A DNA stretch of 32,080 nt from positions 1-32,080 of the forward strand of contig JALCDF010000016.1 in NCBI GenBank assembly GCA_022641375.1, in the 5' to 3' direction. Source of the stretch: Megasphaera sp. Lineage in GTDB: Bacteria > Bacillota > Negativicutes > Veillonellales > Megasphaeraceae. A program made the position numbers and the translations under genes. Below are positions 25,659-32,080 of this stretch, piece by piece (position 1 is the first letter of the stretch; each line of letters opens with the position of its first letter). The notes beneath the pieces were generated by a model that worked only from the letters and a program-made list of their open reading frames with translations, searched no databases and was not told the DNA's origin.

Positions 25659-25898
25659 TTAATCTGCCGCTTTGTATATTACCTCATATCCCTTAGCTGT
25701 TTCCTTCACGATTTGCTCGATTTCATCCATATCTTCCGGTATGGACCAATCATCCGATCCAATGAACCGGACACAGGTACCACAAGATGAACTCAGATTA
25801 CGCGGTACCGGCATAAGCCGCGGTGAGGTAATGCCCCTGGTTTCTTTTTTGAAACGGATAGCTCCAAAATGAGAATAAAATGTAGCAATATACTGCAT
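25659..25898 (-). CDS. DUF3343 protein, putative selenium/sulfur carrier
   Basis: A 79-residue soluble protein of the DUF3343 family (described as putative Se/S carrier-like). The core is RLMPVPRNLSSSCGTCVRF with two cysteines, Cys39 and Cys42. It lies directly between the TusA/YedF-like gene (8 bases upstream) and selD (26 bases downstream), so a role in carrying selenium or sulfur to SelD is plausible but unproven. AGGATGAATT precedes the ATG; the site lies on the stop codon of the preceding gene. No membrane segment. Confidence 0.82.
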   Translation of the reverse strand: MQYIATFYSHFGAIRFKKETRGITSPRLMPVPRNLSSSCGTCVRFIGSDDWSIPEDMDEIEQIVKETAKGYEVIYKAAD

Positions 25899-25906
25899 AA
25901 TTCATC

Positions 25907-26110
25907 CTACTTTCTGTATATATGCAAGGTATATCCTTCTCCCTGCGCAGTCACATCTACTTCATATCCCTGATGACGGGCGTAACGGCTGACATTTTCC
26001 TTTGACGTCGGATTGTCAACCATCATATCATATTCCGTATCTCCCGATTCCATCGCTTTTTTAATCATGATAACCGGTTCCGGGCACGAATATCCTCTGG
26101 CATCTATCAT
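25907..26110 (-). CDS. TusA/SirA-family single-domain carrier, YedF-like
   Basis: A 67-residue protein with the CPxP motif RGYSCPEPVIM (Cys9) at its N-terminus, typical of TusA/SirA persulfide carriers. YedF of selenium-using bacteria begins with the same domain and usually continues with a second, DsrE-like domain, which is absent here. The start is ATG 26108-26110 after GAGAGGAGA; a longer frame lacks a site. Between yedE and DUF3343 it fits a relay for selenium or sulfur. Function is inference from context. Confidence 0.85.
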   Translation of the reverse strand: MIDARGYSCPEPVIMIKKAMESGDTEYDMMVDNPTSKENVSRYARHQGYEVDVTAQGEGYTLHIYRK

Positions 26111-26129
26111 AGTGATTCTCCTCTCTCCG

Positions 26130-27200
26130 TTATGCCTTCTGCCCACGGAATGTATTGGCAGCAGCAATAATAAATACGATGACTATCCCAATACTGACCG
26201 CAATCTGACCAGCCGCCGTAGGTCCGGCCCCAGAAGCAGCCAGGCCGAAATTATGCGCAAACGCTGCCCCAACAGCTAATCCAATAATCGCAATCGCCGA
26301 ATCCGTATTCCCTTCACCGGCTAATACCAGCTGCCGCAACGGGCAGCCGCCAAGAAGCACGCAGCCGAATCCGGCAAGTACCATGCCCAACAGATTCCAC
26401 AATCCGTCAGTATGTGCCACCGGCTGTCCGGCAAATCCCGGTGTGAAATTGCCAACTGCCAGATTGACCGCAAAACAGGCAACAAAAATTGCGATGAACC
26501 CCAGCAGCAATCTTGTTTCATGGAATAAAATAAGATCACGGATACCGCCGACCATGCACAACCGGGTCCGTTGTGCCAGGGCACCGACAACCAGTCCGGC
26601 CACAAGAGATATCCAGACAGCCGCATGACTGGCTCCGGGTCCGCCACCGGCTTTGGTAAACAGGATGAATGCCGGTGCTGCCAACAGGAGCACTAACAAA
26701 ACGACCTGTATCGACGGCATAGCCAGCCCTTCGAATGCCGGCAGACTGTACGTCCGTTTCAGGGAATAGCCGCGATTCAGGAAAAATACGCCTATACCGA
26801 TGCCGGCCGCAAAACCGACAAACCCGAATAGTGCATTCCAATCCCCGCCGGCAAGGCGGAGTATCATCCGAAACGGGCAGCCGAGAAACATGAGGCAGCC
26901 AATCATGACAAAGAATCCCAATACGAACCGCGTAAGCGGGGATGAGCCCCCTTTAGGCGCATGTTCATGCCGTATCAGGGATAAAACGCAAGAACCTAAT
27001 AAGAGACCAATAATTTCCGGGCGGATATATTGGACGGCACCGGCGCGATGCATACCCAAGCCACCCACCGTATCCCGGATAAAACAAGCAATGCAGAACC
27101 CCATATTCTTAGGGTTGCCGGCAATGACTAATAAACCTGCAATAGCGCCAATGATCAATCCTGCGATAATAATTGACCATTTTTCACGTGTCATTTCCAT
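26130..27200 (-). CDS. YedE-like selenium/sulfur transport membrane protein
   Basis: A 356-residue membrane protein of the YeeE/YedE family with about ten helices in two repeated halves. Conserved cysteine motifs are GFCIACFIRDT (Cys36, Cys39), FLGCPFRM (about 103-110), RLCMVGGIRD and GGCPLRQLVLAGEGNTDS. It best fits the selenium-metabolism YedE/FdhT branch, thought to bring selenium (or thiosulfate-like) compounds into the cell. The start is ATG 27198-27200 with AGGAGG upstream; the spacing is long and the second Met (27194) is a possible alternative. It is the first gene of the selenium operon and diverges from desulfurase 2 across a shared palindrome. Confidence 0.87.
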   Translation of the reverse strand: MEMTREKWSIIIAGLIIGAIAGLLVIAGNPKNMGFCIACFIRDTVGGLGMHRAGAVQYIRPEIIGLLLGSCVLSLIRHEHAPKGGSSPLTRFVLGFFVMIGCLMFLGCPFRMILRLAGGDWNALFGFVGFAAGIGIGVFFLNRGYSLKRTYSLPAFEGLAMPSIQVVLLVLLLAAPAFILFTKAGGGPGASHAAVWISLVAGLVVGALAQRTRLCMVGGIRDLILFHETRLLLGFIAIFVACFAVNLAVGNFTPGFAGQPVAHTDGLWNLLGMVLAGFGCVLLGGCPLRQLVLAGEGNTDSAIAIIGLAVGAAFAHNFGLAASGAGPTAAGQIAVSIGIVIVFIIAAANTFRGQKA

Positions 27201-27264
27201 CGTGTCATAGTCCTCCTTTTAAATAAAAAACGCATAGGCAATATGCAGGCAACGACACAATTCG

Positions 27265-27293
27265 ATTATACCGTATATTCTCATAAAGGTAAA
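27265..27293 (-). promoter_or_regulatory. Promoter of the selenium operon (yedE)
   Basis: On the minus strand TTTACC (27288-27293), 17-base spacer, TATAAT (27265-27270), 65 bases before the start. Its -35 lies inside the palindrome at 27288-27310. Confidence 0.72.
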
Positions 27294-27310
27294 TGGACAT
27301 TTCATTTACC
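27288..27310. promoter_or_regulatory. Palindromic operator candidate shared by two divergent promoters
   Basis: GGTAAATG (27288-27295), 7-base centre, CATTTACC (27303-27310). It covers the -35 of the yedE promoter and ends two bases before the -35 of the desulfurase 2 promoter (27313). Size and placement are those of a dimeric regulator site; no regulator gene is in the window. Confidence 0.6.
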
Positions 27311-27312
27311 GG

Positions 27313-27342
27313 TTGGCAAGCATGCGGTCTATGAGATATACT
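27313..27342 (+). promoter_or_regulatory. Promoter of desulfurase 2
   Basis: TTGGCA (27313-27318), 18-base spacer, TATACT (27337-27342). Leader of about 30 bases before the ATG. Confidence 0.72.
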
Positions 27343-27378
27343 GTAATCAACAATCAGAAACAAAAGGAGGCTCCCGCC

Positions 27379-28527
27379 ATGAACCGTATCTATGCAGACA
27401 ATGCCTGCACAACATTTCCCAAACCTTCAACCGTTCCCGATGCCATGAGTGATTTTATCAAAAACCACGGTGTCAATATCAACCGAGGCTCTTATTCGCC
27501 CGCCTACGATATGGAAGAGCTGGTCTACAATACCCGGCTGTGGCTTTGCGAACTATTCCATTTTCCCGACTGCAAAAACGCTATTTTTACACAAAACGTT
27601 ACGATGAGCCTGAACATGGTCATCAAGGGGCTTTTCGGCCCCGGCAGTCATATTCTCGTATCTTCTATGGAACACAATGCCGTAATGCGCCCCTTAGTAC
27701 AGTTGCAGCACAAGGGATTGGAATTCGACCGCATCCCCTGTAGTCATGACGGCAGCCTCATTCCCGGTGAAGCTGAAAAACTGCTGCGACCCAATACCAA
27801 AGCAGTCATCATGACCCATGCATCCAATGTCTGCGGTACCGTCATGGATCTGACAGCCGTCGGCGCATTCTGCCGCAAACATGGCCTGCTGTTCATCGTC
27901 GATGCCGCACAGACCGCGGGCGTACTGCCTATCGATATGGAAGCGATGTCTATCGATGCGCTGTGCTTTACGGGACATAAGGGACTGCTGGGTCCGCAGG
28001 GCATCGGCGGCTGCATCCTCACCGACGCCGTAGCCGCTAACATGGAACCACTCATCAGCGGCGGTACCGGCAGCGTTTCCCATTTAGAGGAAATGCCCGA
28101 TTTTCTTCCCGACCGTTTCGAAGCCGGCACGATGAATCTGCCCGGCATCGTCGGCCTCCACGCCGCATTGGAATATCTCCGCCATATCGGTATCGATGAA
28201 ATCCGTCATAAAGAAATGGCCCTCACCAAACAATTTTTGGCCGGTATTGCCGATATGGACACCATCGATATCGCCGGCAAAACAGGCTTGGACAACCGTA
28301 CTGCCGTCGTATCTATTGCCTCAAAAACAATGGATAACTCGGAAGTCGCCGTGCGCCTGGAAGAAGAATACGGTATCCTCACCCGCGTAGGGCTGCACTG
28401 CGCCCCCTCGGCCCATAAAACGTTAGGTACCTATCCCGCTGGTACCGTACGATTTTCCTTTGGCCACTATAATACACCAGAAGAAATCGACACCATCATA
28501 CAAGCCCTGCACCATATCTGCAAATAA
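27379..28527 (+). CDS. Cysteine desulfurase family aminotransferase (class V), paralogue 2
   Basis: A 382-residue PLP enzyme similar to the one at 21853. The PLP lysine is Lys201 in [16 protein letters not shown]; the candidate active-site cysteine is Cys341 in RVGLHCAP, and MEHNAVMRP and VDAAQTAG are conserved. The N-terminus reads [16 protein letters not shown], with Cys10 instead of the alanine of the usual DNAATT. The start is ATG 27379 with AAAGGAGG eight bases upstream; a longer frame begins inside the promoter. It diverges from the selenium operon, so supply of selenium or sulfur to SelD or to a labile-selenium enzyme is likely (inference). A hairpin follows. Confidence 0.88.
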   Translation: MNRIYADNACTTFPKPSTVPDAMSDFIKNHGVNINRGSYSPAYDMEELVYNTRLWLCELFHFPDCKNAIFTQNVTMSLNMVIKGLFGPGSHILVSSMEHNAVMRPLVQLQHKGLEFDRIPCSHDGSLIPGEAEKLLRPNTKAVIMTHASNVCGTVMDLTAVGAFCRKHGLLFIVDAAQTAGVLPIDMEAMSIDALCFTGHKGLLGPQGIGGCILTDAVAANMEPLISGGTGSVSHLEEMPDFLPDRFEAGTMNLPGIVGLHAALEYLRHIGIDEIRHKEMALTKQFLAGIADMDTIDIAGKTGLDNRTAVVSIASKTMDNSEVAVRLEEEYGILTRVGLHCAPSAHKTLGTYPAGTVRFSFGHYNTPEEIDTIIQALHHICK

Positions 28528-28532
28528 ATAAA

Positions 28533-28579
28533 AACGGCTGTTTGTCGTTGATTATACATCAACGACAAACAGTCGTTTC
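28533..28579. terminator. Long hairpin terminator between converging genes
   Basis: AACGGCTGTTTGTCGTTGAT-like and its near-complement (about 28534-28551 and 28559-28576), one mismatch in the outer part, around a TTATACA-type loop. It lies between desulfurase 2 and the converging membrane-protein gene, with A-rich and TTTCCTCTT flanks. Confidence 0.75.
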
Positions 28580-28591
28580 CTCTTCTGTAAA

Positions 28592-29032
28592 TCATGATTT
28601 ATGGATCCGCTGCCGTTTGTTTCCTACGACCATAGTAGGACTCAGCGTACGATACACCATGTAGACAAAGAACATGTATCCGAAGAGAAATACCAATGCA
28701 TATTCTTCCGTCAGCGTTGCGTCCAGCATAAAATAATATGCGCACCCCAACGTCAGGATCAGGCTGCTGTACATCGATACGATAACGCACCATGTACGCT
28801 GTCCCCGGTCACGAAGTTTATAAAAAGCCTTGTACTTTATATATAATACAACCGTCGAAATAACCAGGATGGCGGCAATACCACCACTCAAAATCAAATT
28901 AATCCGGATATACAAGGATACCAGCAATACGATCATCAGCATAAACGTCCCAAGGAATATGCATTCCTGCCGGCGCAGATCTTTCTTTTCTTCCGCTGCA
29001 TCAGAAGATATATACTTACGATTTCGGGCCAT
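28592..29032 (-). CDS. Uncharacterised small membrane protein
   Basis: I do not recognise this family. It is 146 residues. A charged N-terminal ~30 residues (MARNRKYISSDAAEEKKDLR) precede four hydrophobic segments at about 28-45, 48-67, 85-105 and 110-130; the tail is basic (NKRQRIHKS). The start is ATG 29030-29032 with GGGAGGAG upstream; a longer frame starts inside the promoter. It is transcribed alone and diverges from the FAD-dehydrogenase gene. An extended -10 (TG-C-TATAAT) lies at 29067-29075. Confidence 0.75.
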   Translation of the reverse strand: MARNRKYISSDAAEEKKDLRRQECIFLGTFMLMIVLLVSLYIRINLILSGGIAAILVISTVVLYIKYKAFYKLRDRGQRTWCVIVSMYSSLILTLGCAYYFMLDATLTEEYALVFLFGYMFFVYMVYRTLSPTMVVGNKRQRIHKS

Positions 29033-29066
29033 AAGGCACTCTCCTCCCATTATTACAATCCTATTT

Positions 29067-29075
29067 ATTATAGCA
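29067..29075 (-). promoter_or_regulatory. Extended -10 element before the small membrane protein gene
   Basis: On the minus strand TGCTATAAT (TG-n-TATAAT) about 35 bases before the start codon; -35 is weak. Confidence 0.55.
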
Positions 29076-29094
29076 TACATCTGCAGTATCTTCA

Positions 29095-29123
29095 TTGACA
29101 AAGGGATATTTCCGTGTTACATT
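29095..29123 (+). promoter_or_regulatory. Promoter of the FAD-dehydrogenase gene
   Basis: TTGACA (29095-29100), 17 bases, TACATT (29118-29123). Perfect -35, weaker -10. Confidence 0.7.
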
Positions 29124-29166
29124 GAATGAGGATACATAAAATGATAATAATGCAGTAAACATATAT

Positions 29167-29205
29167 GCCCCGGATGGAATCCCCGTTTGGGGGTATTTTT
29201 ATGTT
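29167..29205 (+). promoter_or_regulatory. Terminator-like hairpin in the FAD-dehydrogenase leader
   Basis: ATCCCC-GTTT-GGGGGT (about 29178-29193) followed by ATTTTTAT, about 50 bases after the expected transcription start and 25 before the gene. A second CCCC run (29168-29171) could pair with the same GGGG instead, which would disrupt it. A possible attenuator; also explained by chance in a short leader. Confidence 0.45.
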
Positions 29206-29226
29206 CTTTTGGAAGGAGCGGATACG

Positions 29227-30612
29227 ATGAAAGCAGTAAAAACATACGATGTCATCATTATTGGTGCCGGCCCCGCCGGGATTTTTACGGCATTGGAATT
29301 AGCCGACAAAGGCTTTCATATTCTGATGATCGAAAAGGGACAGGATATACGGGAACGGATTGCTACCAGCCGGAACCCGCATGCGCTAGTCAAAGATAAA
29401 GTTCGTAACGTCGTTTGCGGCTGGGGCGGCGCAGGGGCGTTCAGTGACGGAAAATTGACCCTGACCACTGAATTCGGCGGTAACCTGGATGACTATATGT
29501 CTAAAGCGGATCTCGCAGATAAAACACAATATGTGGACAGCGTATACTGTAAATTCGGCGGTGCTGACCGTAAAGTATATGGCGATGAAAGCCGTGACAG
29601 CATCCATCAGCTGCAACGCAAAGCGGCAGCAGCTGATTTACGGTTTATCCCGGCCCGGATCCGTCATTTGGGAACTGACGTGAATGCGCAGATATTGACA
29701 AACATGCGGGATTTCCTGGAAGGCAAAGTAGACATCATGGCCGATACGATGGCCGAACACATCGTCATCGAAGATAATACAGTCCAGGGTGTCATGATCC
29801 ACGGCCAGTTATACCGCTGCCACTATCTGGTAAGTGCACCGGGGCGGGAAGGCTCAGAATGGTTCGTGCAGGAAGTAGAAAAATTGGGATTACAGCTCAC
29901 TTCGAATGCCGTCGATATCGGCGTCCGCGTAGAAATGCCCGCAGAAATCCTGGAAACCATTACGGATGTCGTCTATGAATCCAAACTCATTTATTTCAGC
30001 AAGTCTTTTGATGACCGGATCCGTACATTTTGTATGAACCCCTATGGCTTTGTCGTCGAAGAAAACAATGACAGCCTGCTGACCGTAAACGGTCACAGTT
30101 ATGCCCACAAACGCAGTGAAAATACAAACTTTGCCATCCTGGTCTCAAAAAAGTTCACGCAGCCGTTCCATGAACCGATAAAATACGGCAAATACATTGC
30201 TAATCTGGCCAATATCCTCGGCGGCGGCATCATCGTCCAACGCCTGGGCGATTTTCTTGACGGCCGCCGTTCCACACCGGAACGAATCAAACGAGGACTG
30301 GTACGACCGACATTTCCAGAAGCTACACCGGGGGATCTGTCTTTGGTATTACCGTACCGACATATGATGGATATCAAAGAAATGCTGGAAGCACTGGATA
30401 AAATAGCTCCCGGAGCAAATTCCCGCCATACGCTGCTCTATGGCGTAGAAGTAAAGTTTTATTCCAACCGCTTAGAATTAAGTCCTCACCTGGAAACAAA
30501 AATCCCCAACTTCTTTGCTATCGGAGACGGCGCCGGCATTACCCGGGGCCTCGTCCAGTCTTCAGCAACCGGAGCTATCGTAGGCCAGGAAATCCTGTCC
30601 CGGGAATCATAA
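29227..30612 (+). CDS. FAD-dependent dehydrogenase (COG2509-like)
   Basis: A 461-residue flavoprotein with an N-terminal Rossmann motif DVIIIGAGPAGIFTALEL (residues 8-25) and a GWGGAGAFSDGKL stretch (near 65) typical of the uncharacterised FAD-dependent dehydrogenase group; the tail has the second FAD motif FFAIGDGAGITRGLVQSSATG. No known partner is next to it, so the substrate is unknown. The start is ATG 29227 with GGAAGGAG upstream; a TTG at 29209 would lie over that site. A terminator shared with pta follows. Confidence 0.86.
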   Translation: MKAVKTYDVIIIGAGPAGIFTALELADKGFHILMIEKGQDIRERIATSRNPHALVKDKVRNVVCGWGGAGAFSDGKLTLTTEFGGNLDDYMSKADLADKTQYVDSVYCKFGGADRKVYGDESRDSIHQLQRKAAAADLRFIPARIRHLGTDVNAQILTNMRDFLEGKVDIMADTMAEHIVIEDNTVQGVMIHGQLYRCHYLVSAPGREGSEWFVQEVEKLGLQLTSNAVDIGVRVEMPAEILETITDVVYESKLIYFSKSFDDRIRTFCMNPYGFVVEENNDSLLTVNGHSYAHKRSENTNFAILVSKKFTQPFHEPIKYGKYIANLANILGGGIIVQRLGDFLDGRRSTPERIKRGLVRPTFPEATPGDLSLVLPYRHMMDIKEMLEALDKIAPGANSRHTLLYGVEVKFYSNRLELSPHLETKIPNFFAIGDGAGITRGLVQSSATGAIVGQEILSRES

Positions 30613-30619
30613 TACATAC

Positions 30620-30653
30620 AAAAGCCCCGTTGCCATTTCGACAACGGGGTTTT
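30620..30653. terminator. Bidirectional terminator between FAD-dehydrogenase and pta
   Basis: CCCCGTTG (30625-30632) pairs with CAACGGGG (30642-30649), with A4 before and T4 after, and an outer ATACAT/ATGTAT pairing. Works for both converging genes. Confidence 0.88.
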
Positions 30654-30672
30654 ATGTATCCGTGAAACTGTT

Positions 30673-31710
30673 TTATTGCTGTTCAGCCAAATTCTGTTTG
30701 TAAATATCTGCTGTAATCGCATCGGAGCAGCAGACAGCAACAACGTCAGCAACATCTTCAGAAGAGCAGCCACGAGACAAGTCAAGGATAGGTTTATCCA
30801 AGCCCTGTACTAATGGGCCGAGAGCCGTCGCATTTGCAAAGCGTTGTACCATCTTGTAACCGATATTAGCAGCATCCAAATTCGGGAAAATAAGTACATT
30901 GGCATGGCCTGCCACCTTGGAACCCGGAGCTTTACGTTCGCCGACTTCCGGTACCAATGCGGCATCAGCCTGCATTTCACCATCGAATTCGAAATCAACT
31001 TTACGTTCTTTCAAAATATCAATAGCACCGCGAACGATATCTACGGATTCGCCGGAGCCGCTTCCTTTGGTAGAATAGGAAAGGAACGCTACTTTCGGGT
31101 TCAGCATCTGAACTGTACGCTGTGCACGTTCTACACAAATGCAGGCAATATCTGCCAGCTGTTCGGACGTCGGAACGGGGATAACACCGCAGTCGCCGAG
31201 GACAAGGATGCCATGATCACCATACTGCGGGGTATTGGTCAGCAAAATAAATGCACTGGATACCGTCTTGTTGCCCTGACGGGGTCCGATAACCTGAAGA
31301 CCTGCACGAATAACATCGGCAGATGTCGTATCAGCACCAGAAACACAACCATCTGCTTCGCCCAATGCAACGAGACCGGCAGCGAAAAAGGTGTTATTGG
31401 ACATCATGATTTCACGAGCTTGTTCAACAGTCATGCCTTTTTTCTTACGGCGTTCAGCAAAATATTCGCACAATTCATCCATACGATAGTATGTTTCCGG
31501 ATCAACCACTTCCACACCAGTCAAATCGATCTGGTATTTAGCAGCATCTTTTTTAATCTTATCTAATTTACCAACAAGAATAATCTTAGCAAAACCTTCT
31601 GCTAAAACACGTTCAGCAGCTTTAAGTACACGGCGGCTGTTCGTTTCTGGAAGAACGATCTTCTTCTGTGCTTTTGATACACGGGCTTTTAAATCTTCAG
31701 TAAATCTCAT
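30673..31710 (-). CDS. pta: Phosphate acetyltransferase
   Basis: Interconverts acetyl-CoA and acetyl phosphate in the cytoplasm. It is 345 residues, the short Firmicute form. Motifs are GEADGCVSGADTTSADVIRA, LVLGDCGVIPVPTSEQLA, SYSTKGSGSG and the C-terminal KPILDLSRGCS; the last three are typical of Pta. A phosphate butyryltransferase would lack this exact C-terminus. The start ATG 31708-31710 follows AAGGAG. Upstream TTTAAA, 16 bases, TATAAT (-10 at 31767-31772, minus strand) is a probable promoter. In this organism it would connect acetyl phosphate from glycine reductase to acetyl-CoA (inference). No ack gene is next to it. Confidence 0.93.
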   Translation of the reverse strand: MRFTEDLKARVSKAQKKIVLPETNSRRVLKAAERVLAEGFAKIILVGKLDKIKKDAAKYQIDLTGVEVVDPETYYRMDELCEYFAERRKKKGMTVEQAREIMMSNNTFFAAGLVALGEADGCVSGADTTSADVIRAGLQVIGPRQGNKTVSSAFILLTNTPQYGDHGILVLGDCGVIPVPTSEQLADIACICVERAQRTVQMLNPKVAFLSYSTKGSGSGESVDIVRGAIDILKERKVDFEFDGEMQADAALVPEVGERKAPGSKVAGHANVLIFPNLDAANIGYKMVQRFANATALGPLVQGLDKPILDLSRGCSSEDVADVVAVCCSDAITADIYKQNLAEQQ

Positions 31711-31766
31711 CTTAGGACCACTCCTTATGTAAATTAGAATTTATAAAATTCTTTTGTATACGAATC

Positions 31767-31794
31767 ATTATAATACAAATCGAGACCGTTTAAA
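31767..31794 (-). promoter_or_regulatory. Promoter of pta
   Basis: On the minus strand TTTAAA, a 16-base spacer, then TATAAT (31767-31772). The -10 is consensus, the -35 partial. The region 31795-31875 upstream is AT-rich, with palindrome TATATCGATATA (31800-31811). Confidence 0.6.
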
Positions 31795-31875
31795 AGACAT
31801 ATATCGATATAAATAATAAATATACTACATCACTATTTGTTGTATGTTGTATACTATTTTAAAATAAGTGTATCT

Positions 31876-31908
31876 TCAAAAAAAAAGAATACGCAACAGC
31901 GTATTCTT
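31876..31908 (-). terminator. Intrinsic terminator of the tRNA operon
   Basis: On the minus strand AAGAATACGC (31899-31908) pairs with GCGTATTCTT (31885-31894), followed by a run of about nine T. It lies ten bases after the CCA end of tRNA-Val. Confidence 0.95.
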
Positions 31909-31918
31909 GAAAAAAGAT

Positions 31919-31994
<76 letters not shown>

Positions 31995-31999
31995 ATATG

Positions 32000-32075
32000 T
32001 GGTGACCCCTACGGGATTTGAACCCATGTTCTCGCCGTGAAAGGGCGATGTCTTAGACCGCTTGACCAAGGGGCC
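32000..32075 (-). tRNA. tRNA-Glu (anticodon UUC)
   Basis: A 76-base tRNA with encoded CCA. It has acceptor GGCCCCT with AGGGGTC, anticodon loop CTTTCAC (anticodon TTC) and GGTTCAAATCC T-arm. Its upstream promoter lies beyond the window edge. Confidence 0.96.
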
Positions 32076-32080
32076 ACATA

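Noticed and set aside
27313-27378. Upstream extension of desulfurase 2 (22 extra residues)
   Set aside because: It would begin inside the promoter's -35 box; ATG 27379 has a strong AAAGGAGG site.
31800-31811. Palindrome TATATCGATATA upstream of pta
   Set aside because: Short and AT-rich; likely chance, too far from the -35 to claim an operator.

Overview
The window looks like chromosome of an anaerobic, amino-acid-fermenting diderm Firmicute, most likely in the Negativicutes (Veillonella/Megasphaera/Dialister type). The signs are a glycine reductase operon, at least three in-frame UGA (selenocysteine) genes, A-class promoters and AGGAGG-type ribosome sites as in Firmicutes, and an RND-type efflux pump that implies an outer membrane. 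The genus is inference.

Left part, minus strand (1-5400): a glycine reductase operon in the order grdX, grdE, grdB, trxB, trxA, grdA (cut by the window edge). GrdA (Sec44) and GrdB (Sec350) are read through UGA. A promoter at 5339-5367 is followed by a glycine riboswitch with one recognisable aptamer, a remnant ('ghost') second helix and an intrinsic terminator, so the operon is probably switched on by its own substrate. Next on the minus strand come a metallo-beta-lactamase-fold hydrolase, then the housekeeping set glmU-prs-pth, a secreted peptidoglycan-binding/3D-domain protein, and a CLC chloride channel/antiporter with a TrkA-C domain.

Middle, plus strand (12190-23000): after a 506-base AT-rich divergent spacer lie an RND adaptor and pump pair, an M20 amidohydrolase, an AEC-family carrier, an ammonium transporter with its PII protein (preceded by a promoter and a terminator-like leader), and a cysteine-desulfurase-family enzyme.

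Right part: purB, then a selenium-supply operon on the minus strand: yedE-like membrane protein, TusA/YedF-like carrier, DUF3343 carrier-like protein, and selD, itself a Sec16 selenoprotein. A second cysteine-desulfurase paralogue diverges from yedE; the two promoters share an 8-bp-arm palindrome (27288-27310) that looks like an operator. The window ends with an unknown four-helix membrane protein, a FAD-dependent dehydrogenase, phosphate acetyltransferase, and tRNA-Val and tRNA-Glu.

The genes make metabolic sense together. The selenium module can supply selenophosphate for Sec in GrdA, GrdB and SelD. Glycine reductase makes acetyl phosphate and ammonia; Pta interconverts acetyl phosphate and acetyl-CoA. 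Amt/PII handle ammonium, and thioredoxin/thioredoxin reductase feed electrons to the reductase. No transposon, CRISPR array or phage gene was seen.
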